A stretch of DNA of 64,000 nucleotides, taken from contig NZ_JAFGZD010000001.1 of NCBI RefSeq assembly GCF_017165765.1, positions 310,001 to 374,000 of the forward strand, in the 5' to 3' direction. This DNA is from Pseudomonas capsici. Lineage in GTDB: Bacteria; Pseudomonadota; Gammaproteobacteria; Pseudomonadales; Pseudomonadaceae. Each line of letters opens with the position of its first letter. Positions within the stretch are counted from its first letter, which is position 1. Made by a program: the position numbers and the translations under genes. This document shows, piece after piece, positions 30,371 to 38,957 of this stretch. The notes under the pieces were generated by a model. The model saw only the letters and a program-made list of their open reading frames with translations. It did no database searches and was not told where the DNA came from.

Positions 30371-31381
30371 TTACCAGGCGGCACCCCAAGGGCTATTCGA
30401 TACCTTGCCTGCCAGTTGCCCCAGCACCGCCAGATCTTTCTCGGCATGGCTCTGGCGCAGAAAGACCGGCAGGTCGGCAATCAGGCGGGCGAAATGGGCG
30501 TCCTTGCAGTAAGGGGTTGCCCCCAGCGCACGCCCTACATGGTGGATGACCTGTTCGGCGGTGTTTTCGACATGGGCACGACAGCGTCGAGCCAGTTGTT
30601 CGGCATCATCGGCAGGAGCCCGGTCCAGACTGGCAGCCGCAGCTCCCAGAAGCTGGCCGGCGCTGTACAAGGCCACATCCACTGCGCCCAGATGGGCGAG
30701 GGTATGGGGTTCTTCCTTGACGGCCTGTGCCAGAAGCCGTTGCGCCAGTGCTCTCGAAGCGCCATACCAGCAAGCCGCAATACCGATGCCGCCATGCCAG
30801 AAGCCGGGACGCGACAGGTACGCACCGGGCGTGCCGACTAGCGAACCGGTGGCCTGTTCGAATTGAACCTCGATACTGCCGGTTGCTCCCATGCCGACGG
30901 CTCGCCATCCGCCGGACGCGATATGTATACCGGGTTGATCGAGGGCCACGGCCACCAGTTGCTGACGATTTTCTTCATCCCAGGCGGTGATCAGCGCGTG
31001 GCTCAGGACCGCCGCCCCCGAACACCAGGCCTTGCGCCCGTTGAGTCGCAGCGAGTCGGCCTTGCCGCTGATGTTGACCCTGGCATTGGGCGGCTCTGCA
31101 GCCCACATGCCCCAGGTCGTACCGGGATCGGGCGGCTCGGCACCCAGTTCCTGCATGATCGCCAGGGCGTCGGTATGGCCCTCATAGAATTTGCACAGCC
31201 CCAGATCATGAGCCGCCACACACGCCAGCGCATGCCAGCGCTCCAGGGTCTTGCCGCTGGCGGGCATCGGCAGGCGATCGAGTCCTTCGTTCACCAATGC
31301 CCGCAGGCACTCGCCCAGCGCCTGCGGATCGGCATAGCCGTGCCTGCGCCAGTCGAGAAACTCCTTGAGTGCCTGGGTCAT
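30371..31381 (-). CDS. Acyl-CoA dehydrogenase-like flavoprotein
   Basis: The 336-residue protein matches the acyl-CoA dehydrogenase fold: GTTWGMWAAEPPNARV, GRKAWCSGAAVLSHALI, and SGGWRAVGMGATGSIEV, with a helical C-terminal domain. It is shorter than classical dehydrogenases (about 380 residues), and I cannot identify the catalytic glutamate, so oxidation of a fatty acyl-CoA is not assured. Its ATG overlaps the glgX stop by four bases. It heads the four-gene module of unknown product. Confidence 0.78.
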   Translation of the reverse strand: MTQALKEFLDWRRHGYADPQALGECLRALVNEGLDRLPMPASGKTLERWHALACVAAHDLGLCKFYEGHTDALAIMQELGAEPPDPGTTWGMWAAEPPNARVNISGKADSLRLNGRKAWCSGAAVLSHALITAWDEENRQQLVAVALDQPGIHIASGGWRAVGMGATGSIEVQFEQATGSLVGTPGAYLSRPGFWHGGIGIAACWYGASRALAQRLLAQAVKEEPHTLAHLGAVDVALYSAGQLLGAAAASLDRAPADDAEQLARRCRAHVENTAEQVIHHVGRALGATPYCKDAHFARLIADLPVFLRQSHAEKDLAVLGQLAGKVSNSPWGAAW

Positions 31382-33561
31382 GACTGATCTTCACGCTGCA
31401 GCTCGAACAGCAGCAGTGAGCGGGGTGTCACTGTGTAGCGAGAACCGAAGTCAAATTTCTCCTTGCTGCGCACATCTTCCTGACTGGTATCGATCAGGCA
31501 GGTGAAGTGCGTGCCTTCGGGCACCTGCGGGAAGGTGAAATCCACACCTTCATGATGAGCATTGACCATCAGCAGCAGGGTGGCATCGGCTCCCGGACGG
31601 CGAATACCGGTTTCCTGAGCACGACCGTCCATCAGCATGCCGAGGCAGCGGGCGTGGCTGTCGTGCCATTGCTCGACGCTCATTTCATTGCCGTCCGGTG
31701 CCAGCCAGGTGACATCCTTGACGCCGATCTCCTCGTTGTAGTCGCCTACCAGGAAGCGGCTGCGGCGCAGGATCGGGTAGCTCTGGCGCAGCTTGATCAC
31801 GCGTTTGACGAATTTGAGCAGCGCCTTGCCATCGGAATCCAAGTCCCAGTTGACCCAGCCGATCTCGCTGTCCTGGCAATAGGCATTGTTATTGCCGTGC
31901 TGGGTGCGGGCGAACTCGTCGCCGGCCACCATCATCGGTGTGCCCTGGGCCAGCAGCAGGGTGGCGAAGAAATTGCGCATCTGGCGCAGGCGCAACTGGT
32001 TGATTTCAACATTGTCCGTCGGGCCTTCGACACCATGGTTCCAGGACAGGTTGTTATTGCTGCCGTCCTGATTGTTCTCGTCGTTGGCTTCGTTGTGCTT
32101 GTCGTTGTAGGACACCAGGTCATGCAGGGTGAAGCCGTCGTGGGCGGTGATGAAGTTCACCGACGCCTGAGGGCGACGTCCGCGCTGATTGAACATGTTG
32201 CCCGAGGCAGTCATGCGTCCGGCAAAGTCGGCTAGCTGATTGTCATCGCCTTTCCAGAAGGCACGCACGGTGTCGCGGAACTTGTCGTTCCACTCCATCC
32301 AGCCCGGCGGGAAACCACCCACCTGATAACCGCCGGGGCCGCAGTCCCAGGGTTCGGCGATTAGTTTTACCTGGCGCAGGACCGGGTCCTGGCGACAGGC
32401 GACCAGGAAGCTGTGCCGCTCATCGAAACCGTCGTGGTAGCGGCCCAGAATGGTTGCCAGGTCGAAACGGAAGCCATCGACATGCATCTCCGAAGCCCAG
32501 TAGCGCAGGGAGTCGGTGACCATCTGCAGTACGCAAGGGTGGCTCAGGTCCAGGGTGTTGCCGGTGCCCGAGTCGTTGATGTAGAAGCGCTTGTCGTCCG
32601 GCATCAGCCGGTAATACGAGGCGTTGTCGATGCCGCGCATGGACAGGGTCGGCCCAAGCTCGTTGCCTTCCGCGGTGTGGTTGTAGACCACATCGAGAAT
32701 GACCTCCAGCCCGGCATGGTGCATGTGGGCGATCATTTCCTTGAACTCGGCGATCTTGCCGTGTGCCAGGTAGCGCGGGTCCGGGGCGAAGAATGCGATG
32801 CTGTTGTAGCCCCAGTAATTGGTCATGCCTTTTTGCAGCAGGTGCTGGTCATTGACGAAGGCATGCACCGGAAGGAGTTCGACGGCAGTCACTCCCAGCT
32901 TGCGCACGTGATCGATGACTTCCTCGACCATCAGCCCGGAAAAGGTGCCGCGCAGTTCTTCCGGTACGGCAGGGTGGCGCATGGTGAAACCGCGCACGTG
33001 GGTCTCATAGATAATGGTCTTGTCCCAGGGCGTACCGACTCGCTGGTCCCGGCCCCAGGTGTAGGCCGGGTCGATGACTTTGCTCTTGGGCACGAAGGGC
33101 GCGCTGTCACGTTCATCGAAGCTCAGGTCGCCATCCGGGTGGCCGATGGTGTAGCCGAACAAGGCTTCCGACCATTTCAGCTGGCCGACCAGTTGTTTGG
33201 CATAGGGGTCGATGAGCAACTTGTTATGGTTGAAACGATGACCGTTCTTCGGGTCGTACGGGCCGTAGACCCTGTACCCGTAGATCAGGCCGGGATGGGC
33301 GTCGGGAAGGTAGCCGTGAAAGATTTCATCGGTGTATTCCGGCAGCTCGATACGCTCCAGTTCAATCTCGCCGCTGGGGTCGAACAGACACAGTTCGACC
33401 TTGGTCGCGTTGGCGGAGAACAACGCAAAGTTGACTCCCAGGCCGTCCCAGCTGGCGCCGAGGGGGAAGGGCAGACCTTCACGAATGCGTGAGGTCGAGC
33501 TGGCCGGTGTTTCGTGAGTCGTCGAAGTATCGCTTTTCACGGTTCTGGACTTTGTATTCAT
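31378..33561 (-). CDS. glgX: Glycogen debranching enzyme
   Basis: The 727-residue GH13 protein removes alpha-1,6 branches from glycogen or alpha-glucan. It has a CBM48 N-terminal domain (PLGASWDGLGVNFALFSANA) and a TIM barrel with DVVYNHTAEGNE, the nucleophile region DGFRFDLATILGR, LIAEPWDCGPGGYQVG and FITAHDGFTLHDL. Residues 1-30 are a Ser/Thr-rich extension. It follows the DUF2934 gene after 163 bases and probably shares the glgA-led transcript. Its stop is overlapped by the acyl-CoA dehydrogenase-like gene. Confidence 0.95.
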   Translation of the reverse strand: MNTKSRTVKSDTSTTHETPASSTSRIREGLPFPLGASWDGLGVNFALFSANATKVELCLFDPSGEIELERIELPEYTDEIFHGYLPDAHPGLIYGYRVYGPYDPKNGHRFNHNKLLIDPYAKQLVGQLKWSEALFGYTIGHPDGDLSFDERDSAPFVPKSKVIDPAYTWGRDQRVGTPWDKTIIYETHVRGFTMRHPAVPEELRGTFSGLMVEEVIDHVRKLGVTAVELLPVHAFVNDQHLLQKGMTNYWGYNSIAFFAPDPRYLAHGKIAEFKEMIAHMHHAGLEVILDVVYNHTAEGNELGPTLSMRGIDNASYYRLMPDDKRFYINDSGTGNTLDLSHPCVLQMVTDSLRYWASEMHVDGFRFDLATILGRYHDGFDERHSFLVACRQDPVLRQVKLIAEPWDCGPGGYQVGGFPPGWMEWNDKFRDTVRAFWKGDDNQLADFAGRMTASGNMFNQRGRRPQASVNFITAHDGFTLHDLVSYNDKHNEANDENNQDGSNNNLSWNHGVEGPTDNVEINQLRLRQMRNFFATLLLAQGTPMMVAGDEFARTQHGNNNAYCQDSEIGWVNWDLDSDGKALLKFVKRVIKLRQSYPILRRSRFLVGDYNEEIGVKDVTWLAPDGNEMSVEQWHDSHARCLGMLMDGRAQETGIRRPGADATLLLMVNAHHEGVDFTFPQVPEGTHFTCLIDTSQEDVRSKEKFDFGSRYTVTPRSLLLFELQREDQS

Positions 33562-33724
33562 GATTCCTTCCTGACTCGATGATGACTTTCCGGGCAGCCG
33601 AAAACGCTATCGAAACCTGACAGCTTCAATACTGCTGAAGAGAGATGCCGGGGTTGCCGCAGGTCACGTCCTGATCGACGCGACATCTGCGGCAGTGGGC
33701 AGGTACTGGACCTGCTGTGGTGTT
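33562..33724 (-). other. Spacer between DUF2934 gene and glgX
   Basis: 163 bases with no ORF on either strand that I support. It could hold an internal glgX promoter or an RNA processing site; no hairpin with a T-run is evident. Confidence 0.35.
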
Positions 33725-34081
33725 TCAGGTTGTCGGTGGCTTGCGTGGCTTTTTCGCCGCAGGCTTGGGCGGCTGTTCTGCCTGGGTAGGGGTGGATTTG
33801 GGTTTGGCAGCGGGCTTTGGCTTGGGCGCTGCTGCCGGTTTGGCTGCCGGGGCTGCCTTGGGGGCCGGTTTGGAAGGCGCAGTCTTTGGTGTGGCTGCAT
33901 CTACCTTTGGCAGTTTGGGCTTGTTGGCCTTGCTGGCACTGGTTTTATCCGGCGCCAGTGCTTCGGCTTCAGCCAGTTTGCGGGCCATTTCCCAATGGCG
34001 GTGCTCATGCCCAACAGGCTTCCCTTCCGATTCCCATATCTGATATGCAAATTCGCGGATTCTTTTTTCGTCGGCACTCAT
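33725..34081 (-). CDS. DUF2934 protein with Ala/Pro/Lys-rich tail
   Basis: The 118-residue protein has an N-terminal DUF2934 motif (EKRIREFAYQIWESEGKPVGHEHRHWEMA, about residues 5-35) and then a low-complexity basic tail of A, P and K (residues 45-118) resembling histone H1/AlgP-like tails. DUF2934 proteins often lie within trehalose/glycogen gene clusters; function is unknown. The tail suggests nucleic acid or polymer binding. It lies 17 bases after treY. Confidence 0.8.
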   Translation of the reverse strand: MSADEKRIREFAYQIWESEGKPVGHEHRHWEMARKLAEAEALAPDKTSASKANKPKLPKVDAATPKTAPSKPAPKAAPAAKPAAAPKPKPAAKPKSTPTQAEQPPKPAAKKPRKPPTT

Positions 34082-34098
34082 CTCGACACTCCCAGGTA

Positions 34099-36882
34099 TT
34101 ACATAGTTTGAATAAGCAGGTTTACAGAAAATTCCTTGAGCGCTGCACTGAGCTGTATTTCCCTGTCATTTATAACTACGACGTCAGAAAAGAGGCCCTT
34201 CCAGTCTGGATGTGAATCAGCGAACGGCAGAATGATTCGTGTATCGCCCCAATTGGCAGCATTAATGAATGGAGTTTGCGCAGTGCCCAATAGTTCACTG
34301 CATGTGCGTGGAACAACAACGATGGCGCGCTCGCCCTCCCATACACGAGCGAAAGCCACTACATGCTCTGCATGACTGCCCGTCACTTCCAGGGGCAAGT
34401 ACTCCCCGTGACTGAACAGCTCTGAATGTCCGGCGCGCAGATTCAGCACCTGCGCGATCAGCGCCTGCTTGACTCTGCCGTCCTGCCAGGTGTCCAGCAA
34501 TTCACAGGCCTGCATGGACTCGGCCAGGGCCCGCTCGCGGGCCTTGTAGTCCACCGGGCGACGGTTGTCCGGGTCCACCAGACTGAAGTCCCAGAACTCG
34601 GTGCCCTGATACAGATCCGGCACGCCGGGGGCGGTCAGGCGCAGCAGAGTCTGTGCCAGGCTGTTGAGTGCCCCGGCGACTGCAATACGGTTGGCGGTGG
34701 CCCCCAGGGACTGACGCAACGCCTGAGCTTCGGGGGCCAGCAGCAGGCGTTGCAGGAATTCCCGGCAGGCACTTTCGTAGGCCTGATTGGGCGCGCCCCA
34801 GCTACTTTGCAGCTTGGCTTCGCGCAAGGCTTTTTCCTGCCAGTGAACCATGCGCCGTGCATAAGTTTCGTGGGCTTCTTCGCCTTCAAGATCCAGCGGC
34901 CAACTGCCCAGCAGAGCCTGATAGAGCATCAGCTCATCACCTGCGCTGATGGCCGGTTCTTCGCCCTTGAGCGGTACCGCCAATTGCCGCCAGCGTTCCA
35001 CCTGCTCGGCATACCAGCCTGCGCATTCACTGAGCACGGCCAGTCGTGTACGGGTGTCTTCGCCACGTTTGTGGTCGTGGGTCGCGGTCGCCAGCAGGTT
35101 GTCGGGGAATTTTTCACGACGCTGCTGACAGGCCTGATGGAAGGCTTCCACCGGCGCACTGAAGTGCTGAGGATGAAATCCCACGTCGTTGCGCGACAGC
35201 AGCACCGCTGAGCGGTAGAACGCAGTGTCTTCCACGGACTTGGCGGCCACGGGGGAGGTGAGTTGCTGAAAGCGCACGCAGGCCTTGCGCTGCAGATCAC
35301 GCCGAGGTCCGCGTGGCAGCTTGCGCCAGGGTTCGCCACCCAGCCAGCGTTGCAGGTAATCCAGCACCGGCCAGTCGCCTTCGTTGAGGCTGGTGCGTGC
35401 GCCCTGCATGGCCTGCTGGAAGAAGCGATCGTCTTCTACCGAGCGTCCGCACGCGCTGATGTAGGTGCGGTAGATCGGGAAATTCACCACCAGCGCCAGT
35501 AACGCACGGCGAATGGCACCCAGCGTCAGGTCGCGACTCATCAGGTCGCTGCGTGCCACCTGTAGCAGCGCCTGGGCAAGATTCTCGAAATCCCCGGCCA
35601 GAGTGCCATGCAGCACCAGATCACGGGCCTGCAGGACTTCCTGATCGAAGTCGGCAGTGCGCTCCGTCAGCCGGTTCCAGAGCTCGGCCAAGGGTGCCTG
35701 ACCCTTGGGGTCGTGCTGTAGCAGAGACACCTGATTCATGAACTCGTAACCGGTGGTGCCGTCCACGCTCCAGTCGTCGCGCAGCGGCTCATCGGGGCCG
35801 AGGATTTTCTCGACGAAAATCGGCAGGTGTTCCAGTTGCGCATGGGCCGGGCGCTGTTTGAGCAGCCCTTGCACCCGGCGATGGAGTTTGCGGCCATAGC
35901 CGCGCGGGTCGGCAAGCCCGTCGATATGGTCGATGCGCAGGCCGTCTACCAGACCCTCTTCGATCAACTGGAAAATCTTGCCGTGGGTGGCCTCGAAAAC
36001 CACGGGCCGCTCGACCCGCAGGCCGCCCAGTTCATTGATGTCGAAAAAGCGCCGCCAGTTGATGTCATCGGCAGCGGTTCGCCAGCTTGCCAGCCGGTAA
36101 TGTTGACGCTCCAGCAAGTGATGCAAGCGCTCGAAGCCTGCGCTTTCTCTTGAATCGAACAGGGCGATGCCTTGCTCGATGGCTGCAAGAATTTCCGGAG
36201 TCCTGGCCAGTTCCGCCAGCTCGGCCTTGGCCTGCCGGGCGCGTTCGTAGGCCTGAGGATACTGATTCAGTGCGCCGAAGCGCTGGCCCAATTCGGTCAG
36301 TTGCGGATGCCCGCTGGCCTGCAGCAATGGGCCGTAGCTGGTAGGCGTGACGGGAAAGTGATGCTGGTAGTGTTCGATATGAAACGAGCCGTGCTGCGCA
36401 TCGAAACGCAACGGGATCTCACCGGCCTGCAACACCGCACCATAGTCACTGCTCAGGAAAGGCAGCAGCAACTGGCCTTCCAGCAGCGGGTCGGGGGAAT
36501 TCCACTGAATATCGAAGAAGCTGGCATAAGGGCTGCCGCGTCCCCATTCCAGCAGATCGAGCCACCAGGGATTGTCCGCGCCCCCGACGGCCATGTGATT
36601 GGAAACGATATCGAGGATCAGACCCATGCCATGGGCGCGCAGGGCTGTCATCAGACGACGCAGCGCCGGTTCGCCCCCTAGTTGCGGATTGATGATCGTC
36701 GGGTCGACCACGTCGTAGCCATGCATGGAATCGGCACGAGCCTTGAGCAGTGGTGAGGCGTAGATATGGCTGATACCCAGACTGGCAAAGTAGGGCACCA
36801 ATGGCACGGCGTCGTCGAGGGTGAAGTCCTTGTGGAACTGCAGGCGCTGGGTAGCGCGCAAGGGTTGCAGGGTTATGCTCAT
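34099..36882 (-). CDS. treY: Malto-oligosyltrehalose synthase
   Basis: TreY rearranges the reducing end of maltooligosaccharides into a trehalosyl unit. The 927-residue GH13 protein has a start segment with YQLQF-like ATQRLQFHKDFTLDDA, SHIYASPLLKARADSMHGYDVVDP, DIVSNHMAVGG, GLRIDHIDGLADPRGY (catalytic Asp), IFVEKILGPDE and ATHDHKRGEDTRTRL. The ATG overlaps the malQ stop (ATGA). With TreZ, it makes trehalose from the glucans made by GlgA. Confidence 0.95.
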   Translation of the reverse strand: MSITLQPLRATQRLQFHKDFTLDDAVPLVPYFASLGISHIYASPLLKARADSMHGYDVVDPTIINPQLGGEPALRRLMTALRAHGMGLILDIVSNHMAVGGADNPWWLDLLEWGRGSPYASFFDIQWNSPDPLLEGQLLLPFLSSDYGAVLQAGEIPLRFDAQHGSFHIEHYQHHFPVTPTSYGPLLQASGHPQLTELGQRFGALNQYPQAYERARQAKAELAELARTPEILAAIEQGIALFDSRESAGFERLHHLLERQHYRLASWRTAADDINWRRFFDINELGGLRVERPVVFEATHGKIFQLIEEGLVDGLRIDHIDGLADPRGYGRKLHRRVQGLLKQRPAHAQLEHLPIFVEKILGPDEPLRDDWSVDGTTGYEFMNQVSLLQHDPKGQAPLAELWNRLTERTADFDQEVLQARDLVLHGTLAGDFENLAQALLQVARSDLMSRDLTLGAIRRALLALVVNFPIYRTYISACGRSVEDDRFFQQAMQGARTSLNEGDWPVLDYLQRWLGGEPWRKLPRGPRRDLQRKACVRFQQLTSPVAAKSVEDTAFYRSAVLLSRNDVGFHPQHFSAPVEAFHQACQQRREKFPDNLLATATHDHKRGEDTRTRLAVLSECAGWYAEQVERWRQLAVPLKGEEPAISAGDELMLYQALLGSWPLDLEGEEAHETYARRMVHWQEKALREAKLQSSWGAPNQAYESACREFLQRLLLAPEAQALRQSLGATANRIAVAGALNSLAQTLLRLTAPGVPDLYQGTEFWDFSLVDPDNRRPVDYKARERALAESMQACELLDTWQDGRVKQALIAQVLNLRAGHSELFSHGEYLPLEVTGSHAEHVVAFARVWEGERAIVVVPRTCSELLGTAQTPFINAANWGDTRIILPFADSHPDWKGLFSDVVVINDREIQLSAALKEFSVNLLIQTM

Positions 36883-38957
36883 CGGTCACGCTCCGCAGCT
36901 TGCAGCCGGGATTGGGACAGCAGTTCCAGTCGTCGTGCAGCGTCTTCGTTGTCGAGCAGGGTGGCGCTTTCTGCATTGAAGCGCCGCCGCCAGTTAGGAT
37001 GGCTGTCGATGGTGCCGGGCAGGTTGGCCTGTTCATGAACGCCCAGTGCATCTTCCATCGGCAGGAGTACCAGGGGGGCACGGGTGTGGCCCAGATAACG
37101 GATGCTGGCATCGATGATCCGGGTGAAGTCCTCGGTATCGGAGGGCAGGTTGTCGTTGTTCTGGCTCAGGGCACGGCGCAGGCCATCGTATTCGCGAGTA
37201 CGTTCCTCACGCCAGTGGCGCTCGCTCTGTTCGTCGAGATGACCCAGGCGCGAATGCCATTCGATGTCCAGTTCGCTCAGCCAGCCGGTCAGGGTGGGCA
37301 GGTCATGGGTGCTGGTGGTCGCCAGTGCTTCGTCCGACCAGTCGAGGATAGGTTTGAAATGGCCGTTGTTCTGCTCGAACAGCAAGACGCGCATGCCCAG
37401 AATCGCCCGGGCCGACAGTTTTTCATGCAGCCCTTCGGGCACCGTACCCAGATCCTCTCCGAGCACGATTGCCTTGTGCCGCCAGGACTCCAGACTTAGC
37501 AGGCGCAGCATGTCGTCCAGCGGATAGTTGAGGTAGGCACCTTCGCTGGGTGGCGAGCCCAATGGCACGACCCACAGGCGTTGCAGGCCCATCACGTGGT
37601 CGATCCGCAGGCCGCCGGCATGGGCGAAGTTGGCTCGCAGCATCTCGATGAAGGCCCGGAAACCATTGCGTTTCAGCCCTTCGGGAGAGAAGGCCGAGAT
37701 GCCCCAGCTCTGTCCCGAGCGATTGAGAATATCCGGTGGCGCGCCAACGGTCAGGGCCGACAGCAGCTCGTCCTGGCGACTCCAGGCCTGACTGCCGGCC
37801 CCGTCGGCACCCACTGCCAGGTCTGCAATCAGACCGACGCGCATGCCGCTGCTGCGCGCTGCAACCTGCGCACGTTCCAGGCTGCGTGCGATCAGCCACT
37901 GCGCAAAGGCATGAAAGCTGATCAGCGGGCCATGGGCGGCGGCGAACAGGGCAATGGCTTCACTGCGCGGCTCTTTCAGTTCGTCCGGCCATTCATGCCA
38001 GTTGTCACTGATGCCCATGTTCTGGCTCTCGGCGCGCAGCGCTTCGAAGCGGCAATGGTTTTCCAGTGCTTCGCCGCCGGCATGGCGGAAGCTGTTGAAG
38101 TCCTCGTAGAGAGGATGCGCCCCGGTACTGAAGGCCTCATAGAGTTTATGAAGGGCTTTCCACTTGACGCTGGCGGCAGCGGGCCAGTCGATCAGTGGCA
38201 TATCTTCCAGACGCTTGAATTCATCGCTGACACCGGCGTCTTCAATGGCCTGACGCCAGGCGCGTTCGCCAAGGATCATGCCCGGCGAAGCGTAAAGGCT
38301 GTTGAGGAACAGGCGGCTGGAGGGCGAATACGGGCTGTAGCGCTGCGGGTCGCTGGCGAACATGGCGTGGATTGGGCTGATCGCCAGGGCATCGGCACCC
38401 CTTTCGCCAGCCGAACGCACCAGTGCTTCAAGCGCCTGGGTGTCGCCGAATCCGCCATCGCCTTCACGACGCAGACTGTAAAGCTGAACAGTCAGGCCCC
38501 AGGTGCGGGGTTTCCGGGCATCGGTGGCCATGGCCATGCTGAAACAGGTCTGTGGTGCGACAGCGATGGTCAGGTGCTGTCCGGCTATATCCAGTTGCTG
38601 ATAGCCGACCGTTGCCAGGGCTGGCAGTTCGGCGTTGGAGGTGAGCCTGGCGGCCAGTCGCGAGCCGTCTTCCAGATGCAGGACGAACGGTGTCTCGGGC
38701 TCGAACCACTCCGACAGGTCCAGATTGCTGCCATGATCCACTGTCAGCAGTGGCGGGGCACTGGCACCGTGGCGGGCGGTCTGCAACTGCAACAGACTGG
38801 CATCGATGGCTTCGCTGCTGTCGGTGCGATAGCCGAGTGCTTCAAGAACCTTTCGCAAGACCTGGGGGCTGACTGTCTGCGGGCGTGCGTTGGCATCGAC
38901 CCAGTGCACCGACAAGCCTGCTTCACTGGCAAGTCTCTCCAATTGCTCATTGCTCAT
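36879..38957 (-). CDS. malQ: 4-alpha-glucanotransferase
   Basis: Amylomaltase transfers maltosyl units between alpha-glucans. The 692-residue GH77 protein has the N-terminal non-catalytic extension usual for proteobacterial MalQ and the catalytic barrel with PYSPSSRLFLNSLYASP, GLRIDHVMGLQRLWVVP (nucleophile Asp) and VLGEDLGTVPEGL (acid/base Glu), plus TSTHDLPTLTGW. The ATG at 38957 follows GGAGGAACAGG and overlaps the treZ end by 11 bases. Confidence 0.95.
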   Translation of the reverse strand: MSNEQLERLASEAGLSVHWVDANARPQTVSPQVLRKVLEALGYRTDSSEAIDASLLQLQTARHGASAPPLLTVDHGSNLDLSEWFEPETPFVLHLEDGSRLAARLTSNAELPALATVGYQQLDIAGQHLTIAVAPQTCFSMAMATDARKPRTWGLTVQLYSLRREGDGGFGDTQALEALVRSAGERGADALAISPIHAMFASDPQRYSPYSPSSRLFLNSLYASPGMILGERAWRQAIEDAGVSDEFKRLEDMPLIDWPAAASVKWKALHKLYEAFSTGAHPLYEDFNSFRHAGGEALENHCRFEALRAESQNMGISDNWHEWPDELKEPRSEAIALFAAAHGPLISFHAFAQWLIARSLERAQVAARSSGMRVGLIADLAVGADGAGSQAWSRQDELLSALTVGAPPDILNRSGQSWGISAFSPEGLKRNGFRAFIEMLRANFAHAGGLRIDHVMGLQRLWVVPLGSPPSEGAYLNYPLDDMLRLLSLESWRHKAIVLGEDLGTVPEGLHEKLSARAILGMRVLLFEQNNGHFKPILDWSDEALATTSTHDLPTLTGWLSELDIEWHSRLGHLDEQSERHWREERTREYDGLRRALSQNNDNLPSDTEDFTRIIDASIRYLGHTRAPLVLLPMEDALGVHEQANLPGTIDSHPNWRRRFNAESATLLDNEDAARRLELLSQSRLQAAERDR

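Noticed and set aside
33730..33930. Low-complexity tract as tandem repeat or CRISPR-like array
   Set aside because: It codes the Ala/Pro/Lys tail of the DUF2934 protein; units are irregular with no spacers.
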